Shown: in pieces, positions 16,587 through 24,169 of the stretch | Position numbering within the stretch: position 1 is the first letter of the stretch | How the letters are laid out: every line of letters begins with the position of its first letter | Assembly (NCBI GenBank): GCA_039800005.1 | Contig: JBDLRN010000095.1 | Location: 1-64,000, forward strand | Length of the DNA: 64,000 bases | Origin: Casp-actino8 sp039800005 | GTDB taxonomy: Bacteria > Actinomycetota > Acidimicrobiia > Acidimicrobiales > Ilumatobacteraceae | Reading direction: 5' to 3' | Made by a program: the position numbers and the translations under genes | Notes under the pieces: generated by a model | Told to the model about the DNA's origin: nothing | The model's input: only the letters and a program-made list of their open reading frames with translations | Database searches by the model: none

Positions 16587-17264
16587 ATGACTTCCGAGAA
16601 CACCATCGACGAATCCTCGACCGCATCGGGTGGCGCACCTGCCGTCGACGCCGACGTCGTGCGCGCCCTCGAGGCCGTCCTGCTCGTGGCCACCGAGCCG
16701 GTTCCGCTCGCCTTGCTCGGCGACGTGCTGAATCTCGCGCCCGACGTGGTCGAAGGACTGTGTCGTTCGCTCGCCGAGGCCTACGACGAAGCTGGTCACG
16801 GTTTCGAACTGGTCCAGGTGGCGGGCGGCTACCGGTATCAGACTCGCGCCGAGTTCGCGCCGTACGTGGAGCGGTACATCCTCGACGGACAGCGAGCCCG
16901 ACTGTCGGGTGCCGCCCTCGAGACGTTGGCGATCGTGGCCTACAAGCAACCCATCTCGCGCAGTCAGATCGCGTCGATCCGCGGTGTGGATCCCGATGGT
17001 GTGCTGCGCACTCTGCAGAGTCGCGGCTACATCGACCAGGTCGGCCGCGATCCGGGACCCGGACAGGCGGTCATGTGGGGGACCACGCCGGCGTTCCTCG
17101 AGAAACTCGGCATCAACTCGATCGCCGATCTTCCGCCCATCGTCGACTTCGTCCCGGGGGCCGACGTCGTCGAGGCGCTCGAAGCCGGATTGCGCATTCC
17201 CAAGGTCGACGAGATCGCTCCCTCCGAGGGCGTGCCGCCCGCCGACACCGTTCCCGATCAATGA
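16587..17264 (+). CDS. scpB: Segregation and condensation protein B
   Basis: A 225-residue partner of ScpA and SMC with two winged-helix domains. Family motifs include ALEAVLLVATEPVPLALLG, GGYRYQTRAEFAPYV, LSGAALETLAIVAYKQPISR (the most conserved segment, near residue 112) and RGVDPDGVLRTLQSRGYI. The first 20 residues are acidic and probably flexible. The ATG lies 4 bases after scpA, and its stop overlaps the rluB start (ATGA), so scpA-scpB-rluB form one unit, as in many Gram-positive bacteria. Confidence 0.96.
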   Translation: MTSENTIDESSTASGGAPAVDADVVRALEAVLLVATEPVPLALLGDVLNLAPDVVEGLCRSLAEAYDEAGHGFELVQVAGGYRYQTRAEFAPYVERYILDGQRARLSGAALETLAIVAYKQPISRSQIASIRGVDPDGVLRTLQSRGYIDQVGRDPGPGQAVMWGTTPAFLEKLGINSIADLPPIVDFVPGADVVEALEAGLRIPKVDEIAPSEGVPPADTVPDQ

Positions 17265-18082
17265 GCGAATCGCGTCGCGACGAATTCCGGTCTCCCGAGC
17301 CTCCGTTGTGGGAGCAGTGGGCCGAAGCGTCGCGAGCCTTGCCACAAGGCGAGCGCTTGCAGAAGGTGTTGGCTGCGCGCGGATTCGGTTCACGTCGCGT
17401 GTGCGAGGACATCATCGCCGCCGGTCGCGTGCGGGTGAACGACGACGTGGCCGTTCTCGGACGTCGGGTCGACGTCGACGTCGATCGGGTGACCGTCGAC
17501 GGTGAACCCATCGGGATCCGACCCGACCTCGTCTACTACCTGCTCAACAAGCCGACGGGTGTGGTCACCACGGCGCATGATCCACAAGGCCGTCCGACCA
17601 TCGTCGAGTTGGTGCCGAACGAACCGCGGGTCTTTCCGGTCGGTCGTCTCGACGTCGACACCGAAGGTCTCATCATCTTGACCAACGACGGAGATTTCGC
17701 GCAGGCGATCGCCCATCCGTCACGTGGGGTCGACAAGGAGTACTTGGCGCACGTCATGAACGGCAACGTGCCGCCGGCCGTGTTGCGTCGCCTGCGCGAG
17801 GGTGTGGAACTCGACGACGGACCGACCGCGCCGGCCGCGGTGTCACAGCCCGAACCGGGAGTCCTGCGCATCACCATTCACGAGGGGCGGAATCGCCAGG
17901 TGCGGCGCATGTGCGAGGCGGTCGGACATCCGGTGTCGCGTCTCGTTCGTGTCCGCATCGGACCGATCGGCGATCGGGCACTCGCGCCAGGAGAATGGCG
18001 TGAGCTTCGACTCGACGAGGTGCGCGCGCTCGGGAAAGGGACCTCGACCGCGAAGGGCCGCCCGATACGCTCGAAGCGATGA
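17261..18082 (+). CDS. rluB: 23S rRNA pseudouridine synthase, RluB family
   Basis: A 273-residue enzyme. The S4 domain is at about 32-90 (RLQKVLAARGFGSRRVCEDI), followed by the RsuA/RluB catalytic domain with LLNKPTGVVTT and the catalytic Asp in VGRLDVDTEGLIILTNDG. The IHEGRNRQVRRMCEAVGHPV block is typical of RluB/RluE/RsuA. It isomerises a specific uridine in 23S rRNA helix 89 in characterised homologues. The C-terminal tail is basic and probably contacts RNA. The start overlaps the scpB stop. Confidence 0.93.
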   Translation: MSESRRDEFRSPEPPLWEQWAEASRALPQGERLQKVLAARGFGSRRVCEDIIAAGRVRVNDDVAVLGRRVDVDVDRVTVDGEPIGIRPDLVYYLLNKPTGVVTTAHDPQGRPTIVELVPNEPRVFPVGRLDVDTEGLIILTNDGDFAQAIAHPSRGVDKEYLAHVMNGNVPPAVLRRLREGVELDDGPTAPAAVSQPEPGVLRITIHEGRNRQVRRMCEAVGHPVSRLVRVRIGPIGDRALAPGEWRELRLDEVRALGKGTSTAKGRPIRSKR

Positions 18083-18107
18083 ACACCGAGTCGGGTGCGA
18101 GGCACCG

Positions 18108-19178
18108 ATGAGCGACCGTCCCGCGCGAACGGCCAACGTTCTCGGTCTCGGTCTGATCGGTGGGTCGGTGGCTCTGGCCCTCGCCGAACGAGGCTGGCGA
18201 GTCTGCGGTACCGACACCGCCCCCGATCGAGTGAGACTGGCTCTCGAACGGGGAATCGTGGCAGGTGACGAACTCGACCCCGAGGCCGAGATCACGTTCG
18301 TGGCCGTTCCTCCGAAGTCGATGATCGACGAGGTGCGGCGCGCCTTGAACCTCACCCGCGGTGTCGTGACCGACGTGGGCAGTGTGAAGTCGGCCGTGTG
18401 CTCGGCGATCACCGATCCGCGCTTCGTGGGCGGCCACCCCATGGCGGGCAGCGAACTCGAAGGCCTCGACGGCGCCGATTCCCAGTTGTTCGCCGGTGCG
18501 GTGTGGGTGCTGGCCCCCACGGCCAGTACCGACGATGCGGCCTTCGCGACCGTTGCCGAGGTGGTCAGTGAGTTGGGGGCCGAAGTGATCGGACTCGATC
18601 CGCGTCGCCACGACGATCTGGTGGCCGTCGTCAGCCACGTACCACACCTCACCGCGGCCACGCTCATGAGACTGGCCGGGTTGCGGGCCGAGGAGCACGC
18701 CGCTCTCTTGCGTCTGGCCGCCGGCGGATTCCGAGACATGACCCGTATCGCGTCGGGGCATCCCGCCATCTGGCTCGACATTTGCGACGAGAATCGGACG
18801 TCGATCGTCGACGCCTTGTCGGCACTCATCGACGGACTCGCCGACATGCGAGCCATCGTCGAGTCCGGGGACCGCGACACCTTGCTCACGCGCCTGAAGG
18901 CGGCACGCGAAGCGCGCGCCAATCTGCCCGCTCGCATCAAACAGCCGGCTGATCTGGCGGAACTGCGTATTCCGATCCCCGATCGTCCGGGGGCCGCCGC
19001 CGAAGTCTTCACGTTGGCCGCCGAGTTGGGCGTCAACATCCCCAACTTCGAAGTGGTGCACTCGGTCGAAGGTGATCGCGGCATCGCGGTGGTGCTCGTC
19101 GAGGCGTCGATGGCCGACGTGTTCCGCGGGGGATTGATCGCCCGTGGATTTCGGCCATCCGTCCAACGGTTGGCGTGA
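18108..19178 (+). CDS. tyrA: Prephenate dehydrogenase
   Basis: A 356-residue enzyme of tyrosine biosynthesis, oxidising prephenate to 4-hydroxyphenylpyruvate with NAD(P). The dinucleotide loop is GLGLIGGSVA near residue 14. The substrate region contains VGGHPMAGSELEGLDGA and VVSHVPHLTAA. Residues from about 288 look like an ACT-type regulatory domain (LRIPIPDRPGAAAEVF), which suggests feedback control by an aromatic amino acid. The ATG at 18108 begins the family alignment. The aroA start overlaps its stop. The pair replaces the cmk-der genes found after the rluB-type gene in M. tuberculosis. Confidence 0.93.
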   Translation: MSDRPARTANVLGLGLIGGSVALALAERGWRVCGTDTAPDRVRLALERGIVAGDELDPEAEITFVAVPPKSMIDEVRRALNLTRGVVTDVGSVKSAVCSAITDPRFVGGHPMAGSELEGLDGADSQLFAGAVWVLAPTASTDDAAFATVAEVVSELGAEVIGLDPRRHDDLVAVVSHVPHLTAATLMRLAGLRAEEHAALLRLAAGGFRDMTRIASGHPAIWLDICDENRTSIVDALSALIDGLADMRAIVESGDRDTLLTRLKAAREARANLPARIKQPADLAELRIPIPDRPGAAAEVFTLAAELGVNIPNFEVVHSVEGDRGIAVVLVEASMADVFRGGLIARGFRPSVQRLA

Positions 19179-20443
19179 TGGATCTCGACGTGGCGGGTGG
19201 TCCGGTGCGGGCCACGATCCCGGTGCCCGGTTCGAAGAGTGTCGCCAATCGTGCTCTCGTGTGCGCGGCCCTCGCCGACGGCGAGAGTCGTCTCGGTGGT
19301 CTTCCGACCGGCGACGACACCGAGGCCATGATCGACGGCCTACGGCGATTCGGAGTTCCCGTCGAAGCCGTCGATCGCGATCGTTGGTCGGTGCACGGGC
19401 GATCGATCGAGGGTGGAGTCGAGATCGACGCGCGACTCGCTGGCACCACGTCGCGATTCCTCACCGCCGTCGCCGCGCTCGGCGAGACCTCCACCACCGT
19501 GTCGGGTGGTGAAGCCTTGCGTCGCCGGCCGATGGGCCAACTGCACGATGCTCTACGCACACTCGGCGCCGACGTGGAATCGCTCGAACACTCCGGTCGT
19601 CTGCCGGTCCGCGTGCGACGAGGTGATCTGCAAGGTGGCGCGGTCTCGATGTCCGGGGACGTGAGCAGTCAATTCGTGAGCGCGTTGATGTTGATCGGTC
19701 CCTGTCTGCCGAGAGGTCTCGAGATTCGTCTCACGTCACCGCTGGTGTCGCGCCCGTACGTGGCGATGACCGCCTCGGTGATGTCGGACTTCGGCGCGAC
19801 GGGAATCGTCGTGGCCGATTCGATGGTGTCGGTCGAACCGAGTGGCTATCGCGGGGTCGACTCGACCATCGAACCAGACGCCTCGTCGGCGTCGTACCCA
19901 TTGGCGGCGGCGGCCGTCACCGGAGGACGTGTTCGTGTGCCGGGCCTGCGCCGCGAGTCGTGGCAAGGCGACGTGGCGATCGTCGACATTCTCGGCTCGA
20001 TGGGATGCCGGGTCGCCTTCGACGACGACGGGGCCGAGGTCGAAGGGGGGCCTCTGCGCGGTGTCGATCTCGACATGTCCGACGTCTCCGACCTGGTGCC
20101 CACCGTCGCCGCAGTGGCCTGCTTCGCCGATTCACCCACCACCATCACCGGTGTGGGCTTCATCCGTCGCAAGGAGAGCGATCGCATCGGCGATCTCGTC
20201 GCCGGACTGAACGCATTGGGCGGTCGCGCCGTCGCCCTCGACGACGGACTACGCGTCGAACCCTCGGCCGCCCTCCATGGCGCTCGACTGTCCACCCATC
20301 ACGACCATCGTTTGGCGATGGTCTGGTCGTTGATGGCGTTGCGTGTTCCCGGCGTGTCGATCGACGATCCCACGGTGGTCACCAAGAGTTGGCCCGCGTG
20401 GTGGGAGGTGCGATCCACTCTTCTCGCGTCGGCGATTCGGTAG
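19175..20443 (+). CDS. aroA: 3-phosphoshikimate 1-carboxyvinyltransferase (EPSP synthase)
   Basis: A 422-residue enzyme joining shikimate-3-phosphate and phosphoenolpyruvate, step six of the shikimate pathway and the glyphosate target. Family motifs are PVPGSKSVANRALVCAALA near residue 10, LAGTTSRFLTA, SMSGDVSSQFVSALM, IRRKESDRIGDL and DHRLAMVWSLMAL. It may start at the overlapping GTG (19175) or the adjacent ATG (19178). Both are in frame. It follows tyrA, giving an aromatic amino acid pair. Confidence 0.96.
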   Translation: MMDLDVAGGPVRATIPVPGSKSVANRALVCAALADGESRLGGLPTGDDTEAMIDGLRRFGVPVEAVDRDRWSVHGRSIEGGVEIDARLAGTTSRFLTAVAALGETSTTVSGGEALRRRPMGQLHDALRTLGADVESLEHSGRLPVRVRRGDLQGGAVSMSGDVSSQFVSALMLIGPCLPRGLEIRLTSPLVSRPYVAMTASVMSDFGATGIVVADSMVSVEPSGYRGVDSTIEPDASSASYPLAAAAVTGGRVRVPGLRRESWQGDVAIVDILGSMGCRVAFDDDGAEVEGGPLRGVDLDMSDVSDLVPTVAAVACFADSPTTITGVGFIRRKESDRIGDLVAGLNALGGRAVALDDGLRVEPSAALHGARLSTHHDHRLAMVWSLMALRVPGVSIDDPTVVTKSWPAWWEVRSTLLASAIR

Positions 20444-20446
20444 GGT
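20441..20446 (+). promoter_or_regulatory. Candidate -10 upstream of the HAD-UbiA pair
   Basis: TAGGGT lies 9 bases before the ATG at 20456, and its first three bases are the aroA stop codon. It would give the HAD-ubiA genes their own near-leaderless transcript. Confidence 0.4.
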
Positions 20447-20455
20447 TGGCGGGCC

Positions 20456-21127
20456 ATGGGCTCCGACACGCGTGAATCTCCGTCACGCCCGACGGTGGTG
20501 GCGGCCTTCGACGTCGACAACACGCTCACCACGCGCGACTGTGTGATCCCGTTCCTGCGTCGGGTGGGTGGTGGGCATTTCGTCGTGCGTCTGGTGCTGC
20601 ACGGTCCGCGAATCGTCGTGGCCGCGGCCGGTCGTCGACGCGATCGGATCAAGGTCCTGGCCACCCGGGCCGCCGTACGTGGCCGTCGACACGACCAGAT
20701 CGCCGCTGAGGCACGTCGTTTCGCCGAGACCGTGTGGGAAAGTCGCATGCGTCCCGACACCGTGGCCCGTCTGCGATGGCATCTCGACCAAGGTCATCGA
20801 GTGGTTCTCGTGTCGGCCTCGTATCGCGACTACCTGGTCCCGTTGGCCGAACGACTCGGCGCCCATGCCGTACTCGCCACCGAACTCGAGGTTCGAGACG
20901 GGATCTGCACCGGTGAGCTGCGCGGATCGAACTGCCGAGCCGAGGTGAAGGTCGAGCGCCTGCGGTCGTGGATCGCGTCCGAAGGAATCATGCCGTCCGA
21001 GGTCCACGCCTACGGTGACTCGGCCGGAGACCGTGACATGCTCGCTTTCGCCGACCATGCGACCCTCGTCGGCTCGACGCCGATCACGGTCGCTCCCGTT
21101 GCCCTGCCGAGCGGGACGTCGTCGTGA
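20456..21127 (+). CDS. HAD-IB family phosphatase, candidate DPPR phosphatase
   Basis: A 223-residue HAD hydrolase of the SerB-like IB subfamily. Motif I is FDVDNTLTTRD near residue 18, motif II VVLVSASYRDY, and motif IV HAYGDSAGDRDML. A helical cap lies between motifs I and II. Its stop overlaps the start of the UbiA-type gene (GTGA), so the two products are translationally coupled. In mycobacteria the decaprenyl-phosphoryl-5-phosphoribose made by UbiA is dephosphorylated before DprE1 acts. I infer that this protein does that step here, but phosphoserine phosphatase or lysophospholipid phosphatase activity is also possible. Confidence 0.8.
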   Translation: MGSDTRESPSRPTVVAAFDVDNTLTTRDCVIPFLRRVGGGHFVVRLVLHGPRIVVAAAGRRRDRIKVLATRAAVRGRRHDQIAAEARRFAETVWESRMRPDTVARLRWHLDQGHRVVLVSASYRDYLVPLAERLGAHAVLATELEVRDGICTGELRGSNCRAEVKVERLRSWIASEGIMPSEVHAYGDSAGDRDMLAFADHATLVGSTPITVAPVALPSGTSS

Positions 21128-21993
21128 TCGGTGCGATCTGGCGGGAGAGCCGACCCAAGCAGTGGTTGAAGAACGTCCTGGTGTTCGCCGCGCCCGGGGC
21201 GGCGGGGGTTCTCGACGACGTCGACGCACTCGTCCCCACTCTCGTCGTCTTCGTGGCTCTCTCGTTGGTGGCCAGCGGCACTTATTTCTGGAACGACATC
21301 GTCGACGTGGAAGCCGACCGACTTCATCCGACCAAGTGTCGACGACCGATCGCGGCCGGGGAGATCCCGCTCTTCGTCGCCCGTGTCGTGGGATCGGCCA
21401 TGGTGGTGGTCGGCCTCGCCGTGGCTTTCACGAGTGGATGGCGAGCGGGAATCGCGGTCGGGGTCTATCTGGCGGTGACGGCGTCGTATTCGGCGGGCCT
21501 GAAGCGCGTCGCCGTGGTCGATCTCATGGTGGTCGCATCGGGTTTCGTGATCCGGGCCATCGCGGGAGCCGAAGCCGCGGACGTGCCGATGAGCACGTGG
21601 TTCTTGCTGTGCACGTCGTTCGGATCGTTGTTCATCGTCACCGGGAAGCGTTTCGCCGAGTTGCGCGACATGGGATCCGCTGCCACGTCCACTCGTTCGA
21701 CTCTGGCGCAGTACACCATCGAATACTTGCGCATCGTTCTCACGGTGGCGATCGGCGCGACTTTGGTGTCGTACTGCATCTGGGCGTTCGAGACCAAGGA
21801 GATCTCCGATCTCTCCTGGCCGTTGTACGAGTTGTCGATCGTGCCGATGGTGGGTGCGTTGATGCGCTACACGCTGCTCCTCGAACGTGGCGAAGGCAGT
21901 GCCCCCGAGGACATCTTCTTTCGGGATCGGACGATTCAGGCGATGGGTGTGCTCTGGGTCGCCGTCTTCGCTGCGGGCGTTTACGTGAGCTGA
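21124..21993 (+). CDS. ubiA: UbiA-family decaprenyl-phosphate phosphoribosyltransferase
   Basis: A 289-residue membrane protein with about eight or nine transmembrane segments. The first aspartate motif is NDIVDVEADRLHPTKCRRPI near residue 58. The second region, YSAGLKRVAVVDLMVVASG followed by RAIAG, and a later VTGKRFAEL match the subgroup that transfers phosphoribose from PRPP to decaprenyl phosphate (M. tuberculosis Rv3806c) rather than quinone prenyltransferases. The product is the precursor of decaprenyl-phosphoryl-arabinose. The start overlaps the HAD gene stop, and dprE1 follows after 29 bases. Confidence 0.9.
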   Translation: MIGAIWRESRPKQWLKNVLVFAAPGAAGVLDDVDALVPTLVVFVALSLVASGTYFWNDIVDVEADRLHPTKCRRPIAAGEIPLFVARVVGSAMVVVGLAVAFTSGWRAGIAVGVYLAVTASYSAGLKRVAVVDLMVVASGFVIRAIAGAEAADVPMSTWFLLCTSFGSLFIVTGKRFAELRDMGSAATSTRSTLAQYTIEYLRIVLTVAIGATLVSYCIWAFETKEISDLSWPLYELSIVPMVGALMRYTLLLERGEGSAPEDIFFRDRTIQAMGVLWVAVFAAGVYVS

Positions 21994-22007
21994 TCCTATG
22001 GCCTGGG

Positions 22008-22013
22008 TAGGCT
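22008..22013 (+). promoter_or_regulatory. Candidate -10 upstream of dprE1
   Basis: TAGGCT lies 9 bases before the dprE1 ATG (22023), without a ribosome site between. A separate dprE1-dprE2 transcript is therefore possible in addition to read-through from ubiA. Confidence 0.35.
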
Positions 22014-22022
22014 CGTCTTCCC

Positions 22023-23402
22023 ATGAGCCCGGTCCTCGAGCGTCGCGTCCTGAGCGGGTGGGGTCTCACCGCTCCGTCGGCGGCGCGGGTCGTCGACGTC
22101 GATCGGGTCGGTCTGGCCGAACGACTGTCGACCGAACACGGCGGGGTGTCGTCGGGGCGAGGTGTCATCGCACGCGGTCTCGGCCGGTCGTACGGCGACG
22201 CGGCGCAGAACGCCGGTGGCACGGTGGTCCGACTGGCCGGTTCGGCTGACGAGGCGACAGTCGACGTCGAGCGAGGAGTCGTGACCGTCGGTGCGGGTGC
22301 GAGTCTCGACGATCTCATGAAGATCCTGGTGCCGCAGGGGTGGTTCGTGCCGGTCACTCCGGGCACTCGTTTCGTGACCGTGGGCGGAGCCATCGCTTCC
22401 GACATCCACGGCAAGAACCATCACGTCGACGGAAGTTTCGGCAACCACCTCGCGCGGATGAGCGTGATGGTGGCGTCGGGAGACGTGATCGAGTGCTCAC
22501 CCGAGTCGCACGCCGATCTGTTCTGGGCCACGATTGGCGGAATGGGACTCACCGGCGTCGTGCTCGACGCCAGCTTTCGCCTGATCCCGATCGAGACCAG
22601 TCGCTGCACCGTCGACACCGTTCGCTGTCGCGACTTCGACGAGCTGATCGGCGAGATGTCGATCGGTGACGACGACGTCCGCTACTCGGTGTCGTGGGTC
22701 GATCTGCTCGCCACCGGACGCGACTTCGGCCGCGGAGTTCTCTGGCGTGGGGACCACGCGCGTCGAAGTGATCTCTCCACCCGAGACGCAGCCGATCCAC
22801 TGGCCTACGCACCGAGACAACTCGGTGCCGTTCCGCCGCTGGTGCCGGGGCGGGGAGTGGTCAACGCCCTCACGTCGCGAATCTTCAACGAATTGTGGTT
22901 GCGCAAGGAGCCACGGCGCCGGCAAGGGACCATCAAATCGATCCCGTCGTACTTCCATCCGCTCGACTCCATCTCGTCCTGGAACCGTCTCTATGGCCGG
23001 GCAGGTTTCGTGCAGTACCAGTTCGTCGTGCCGTTCGGTGCCGAGGAATCGTTCCGCTCGATCGTCGAACGAATCGTGGCGTCGCGCCTCGCGAGTCCGC
23101 TCGTGGTGCTCAAGCGTTTCGGGGCCGCCAATCCTGCACCTCTCAGCTTTCCGATGCCGGGTTGGACCCTCACGGTCGACATGCCGGCGGCCGGTGACGG
23201 TCTGGCCGAGCTGATGCACTCGCTCGATGACACAGTGCTCGAAGCCGGTGGGCGTCACTACTTGGCCAAGGACGCGTCGACCACGGCCGCCGTGGTTCGC
23301 GCCGGTTATCCGCGACTCGACGAATGGCGAACCGTCCGACATCACTGGGATCCCGATCGCGTCTTCGCCAGCGATCTGGCCCGCCGACTGGAACTGGTGT
23401 GA
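22023..23402 (+). CDS. dprE1: Decaprenylphosphoryl-D-ribose oxidase DprE1
   Basis: A 459-residue FAD enzyme that oxidises decaprenyl-phosphoryl-ribose to the 2-keto intermediate, the first half of epimerisation to arabinose. The FAD-binding region holds GLGRSYGDAAQNAGG near residue 52, GGAIASDIHGKNHH near 121 and GGMGLTGVVLDA. The C-terminal part has APLSFPMPGW near 372, YLAKDAST with the catalytic lysine Lys416, and FASDLARRLEL at the end, all as in mycobacterial DprE1. The position aligned to the benzothiazinone-reactive Cys387 is Thr384 (codon 23172-23174). dprE2 overlaps or follows by 5 bases. Confidence 0.95.
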   Translation: MSPVLERRVLSGWGLTAPSAARVVDVDRVGLAERLSTEHGGVSSGRGVIARGLGRSYGDAAQNAGGTVVRLAGSADEATVDVERGVVTVGAGASLDDLMKILVPQGWFVPVTPGTRFVTVGGAIASDIHGKNHHVDGSFGNHLARMSVMVASGDVIECSPESHADLFWATIGGMGLTGVVLDASFRLIPIETSRCTVDTVRCRDFDELIGEMSIGDDDVRYSVSWVDLLATGRDFGRGVLWRGDHARRSDLSTRDAADPLAYAPRQLGAVPPLVPGRGVVNALTSRIFNELWLRKEPRRRQGTIKSIPSYFHPLDSISSWNRLYGRAGFVQYQFVVPFGAEESFRSIVERIVASRLASPLVVLKRFGAANPAPLSFPMPGWTLTVDMPAAGDGLAELMHSLDDTVLEAGGRHYLAKDASTTAAVVRAGYPRLDEWRTVRHHWDPDRVFASDLARRLELV

Positions 23403-23407
23403 TCCCC

Positions 23408-24169
23408 ATGGCCAATGCCGTCCACGAACCCCGCAACGTCCTGGTCCTCGGAGGCACCAGTGAGATCGGCGTGGCCATCGCTCGTCGCCTCATGGCGCCG
23501 GGAACCGCGTACGTCGGACTTGCCTGCCGTCGTCCCGAGACGGCCGAGATGGCCGTGGCGTCGCTCGCCCGTCCCGGTGCGGTGGTGGAAGCGATCGAGT
23601 TCGATGCCGTGCGCATCGAGTCCCATGGTGCGCTGCTCGATCGAGTGATCGCCGAACACGGTGACCTCGACGTGGTGGTTCTCGCTTTCGGACAGTTGGG
23701 CGACCAGACGAGGTTCGATGACGATCCCGTCGCGGCGGCCGACGTGGTGAACGTCAACTACACGGCGGCGGTCGCCGTGTCGCTGGCGGTGGCCCGACGC
23801 ATGCGAGCCCAAGGTCACGGAACGTTGATCGTGTTGTCGAGCGTCGCCGGTGAGCGAGTACGCAAGGCCAACTTCGTGTACGGCTCGTCGAAGGCCGGCC
23901 TCGACGGATTCGCGCAGGGTCTCGGCGACTCGCTCGAGGGCACCGGAGCCAGCGTGTTGATCGTGCGTCCCGGATTCGTTCACTCGGCCATGACGGCCGG
24001 GCTGAAGCCGGCACCGTTCGCCACCACTCCCGACGTCGTCGCCGACGTGGTGGCGCGCGGTCTGCGTCAGGGTCGTCGCATCGTGTGGGCACCCGGACTG
24101 TTGCGATGGGTGTTCATGGTGCTACGGCACGTGCCGCATCCGATATGGCGGCGACTGCCTCTGGGTTGA
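23408..24169 (+). CDS. dprE2: Decaprenylphosphoryl-2-keto-ribose reductase DprE2
   Basis: A 253-residue short-chain dehydrogenase that reduces the keto intermediate from DprE1 to decaprenyl-phosphoryl-arabinose, the universal arabinan donor in mycobacteria. The NAD(P) loop is LGGTSEIGVAIA near residue 13, then VVLAFGQLGD and VNYTAAVAVS. The catalytic pair is Tyr158/Lys162 in VYGSSKAGLDG. The ending FMVLRHVPHPIWRRLPLG closely matches DprE2. An alternative GTG at 23399 overlaps the dprE1 stop and would add three residues. The 3' end overlaps the convergent GT-C gene by 56 bases. Confidence 0.94.
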   Translation: MANAVHEPRNVLVLGGTSEIGVAIARRLMAPGTAYVGLACRRPETAEMAVASLARPGAVVEAIEFDAVRIESHGALLDRVIAEHGDLDVVVLAFGQLGDQTRFDDDPVAAADVVNVNYTAAVAVSLAVARRMRAQGHGTLIVLSSVAGERVRKANFVYGSSKAGLDGFAQGLGDSLEGTGASVLIVRPGFVHSAMTAGLKPAPFATTPDVVADVVARGLRQGRRIVWAPGLLRWVFMVLRHVPHPIWRRLPLG

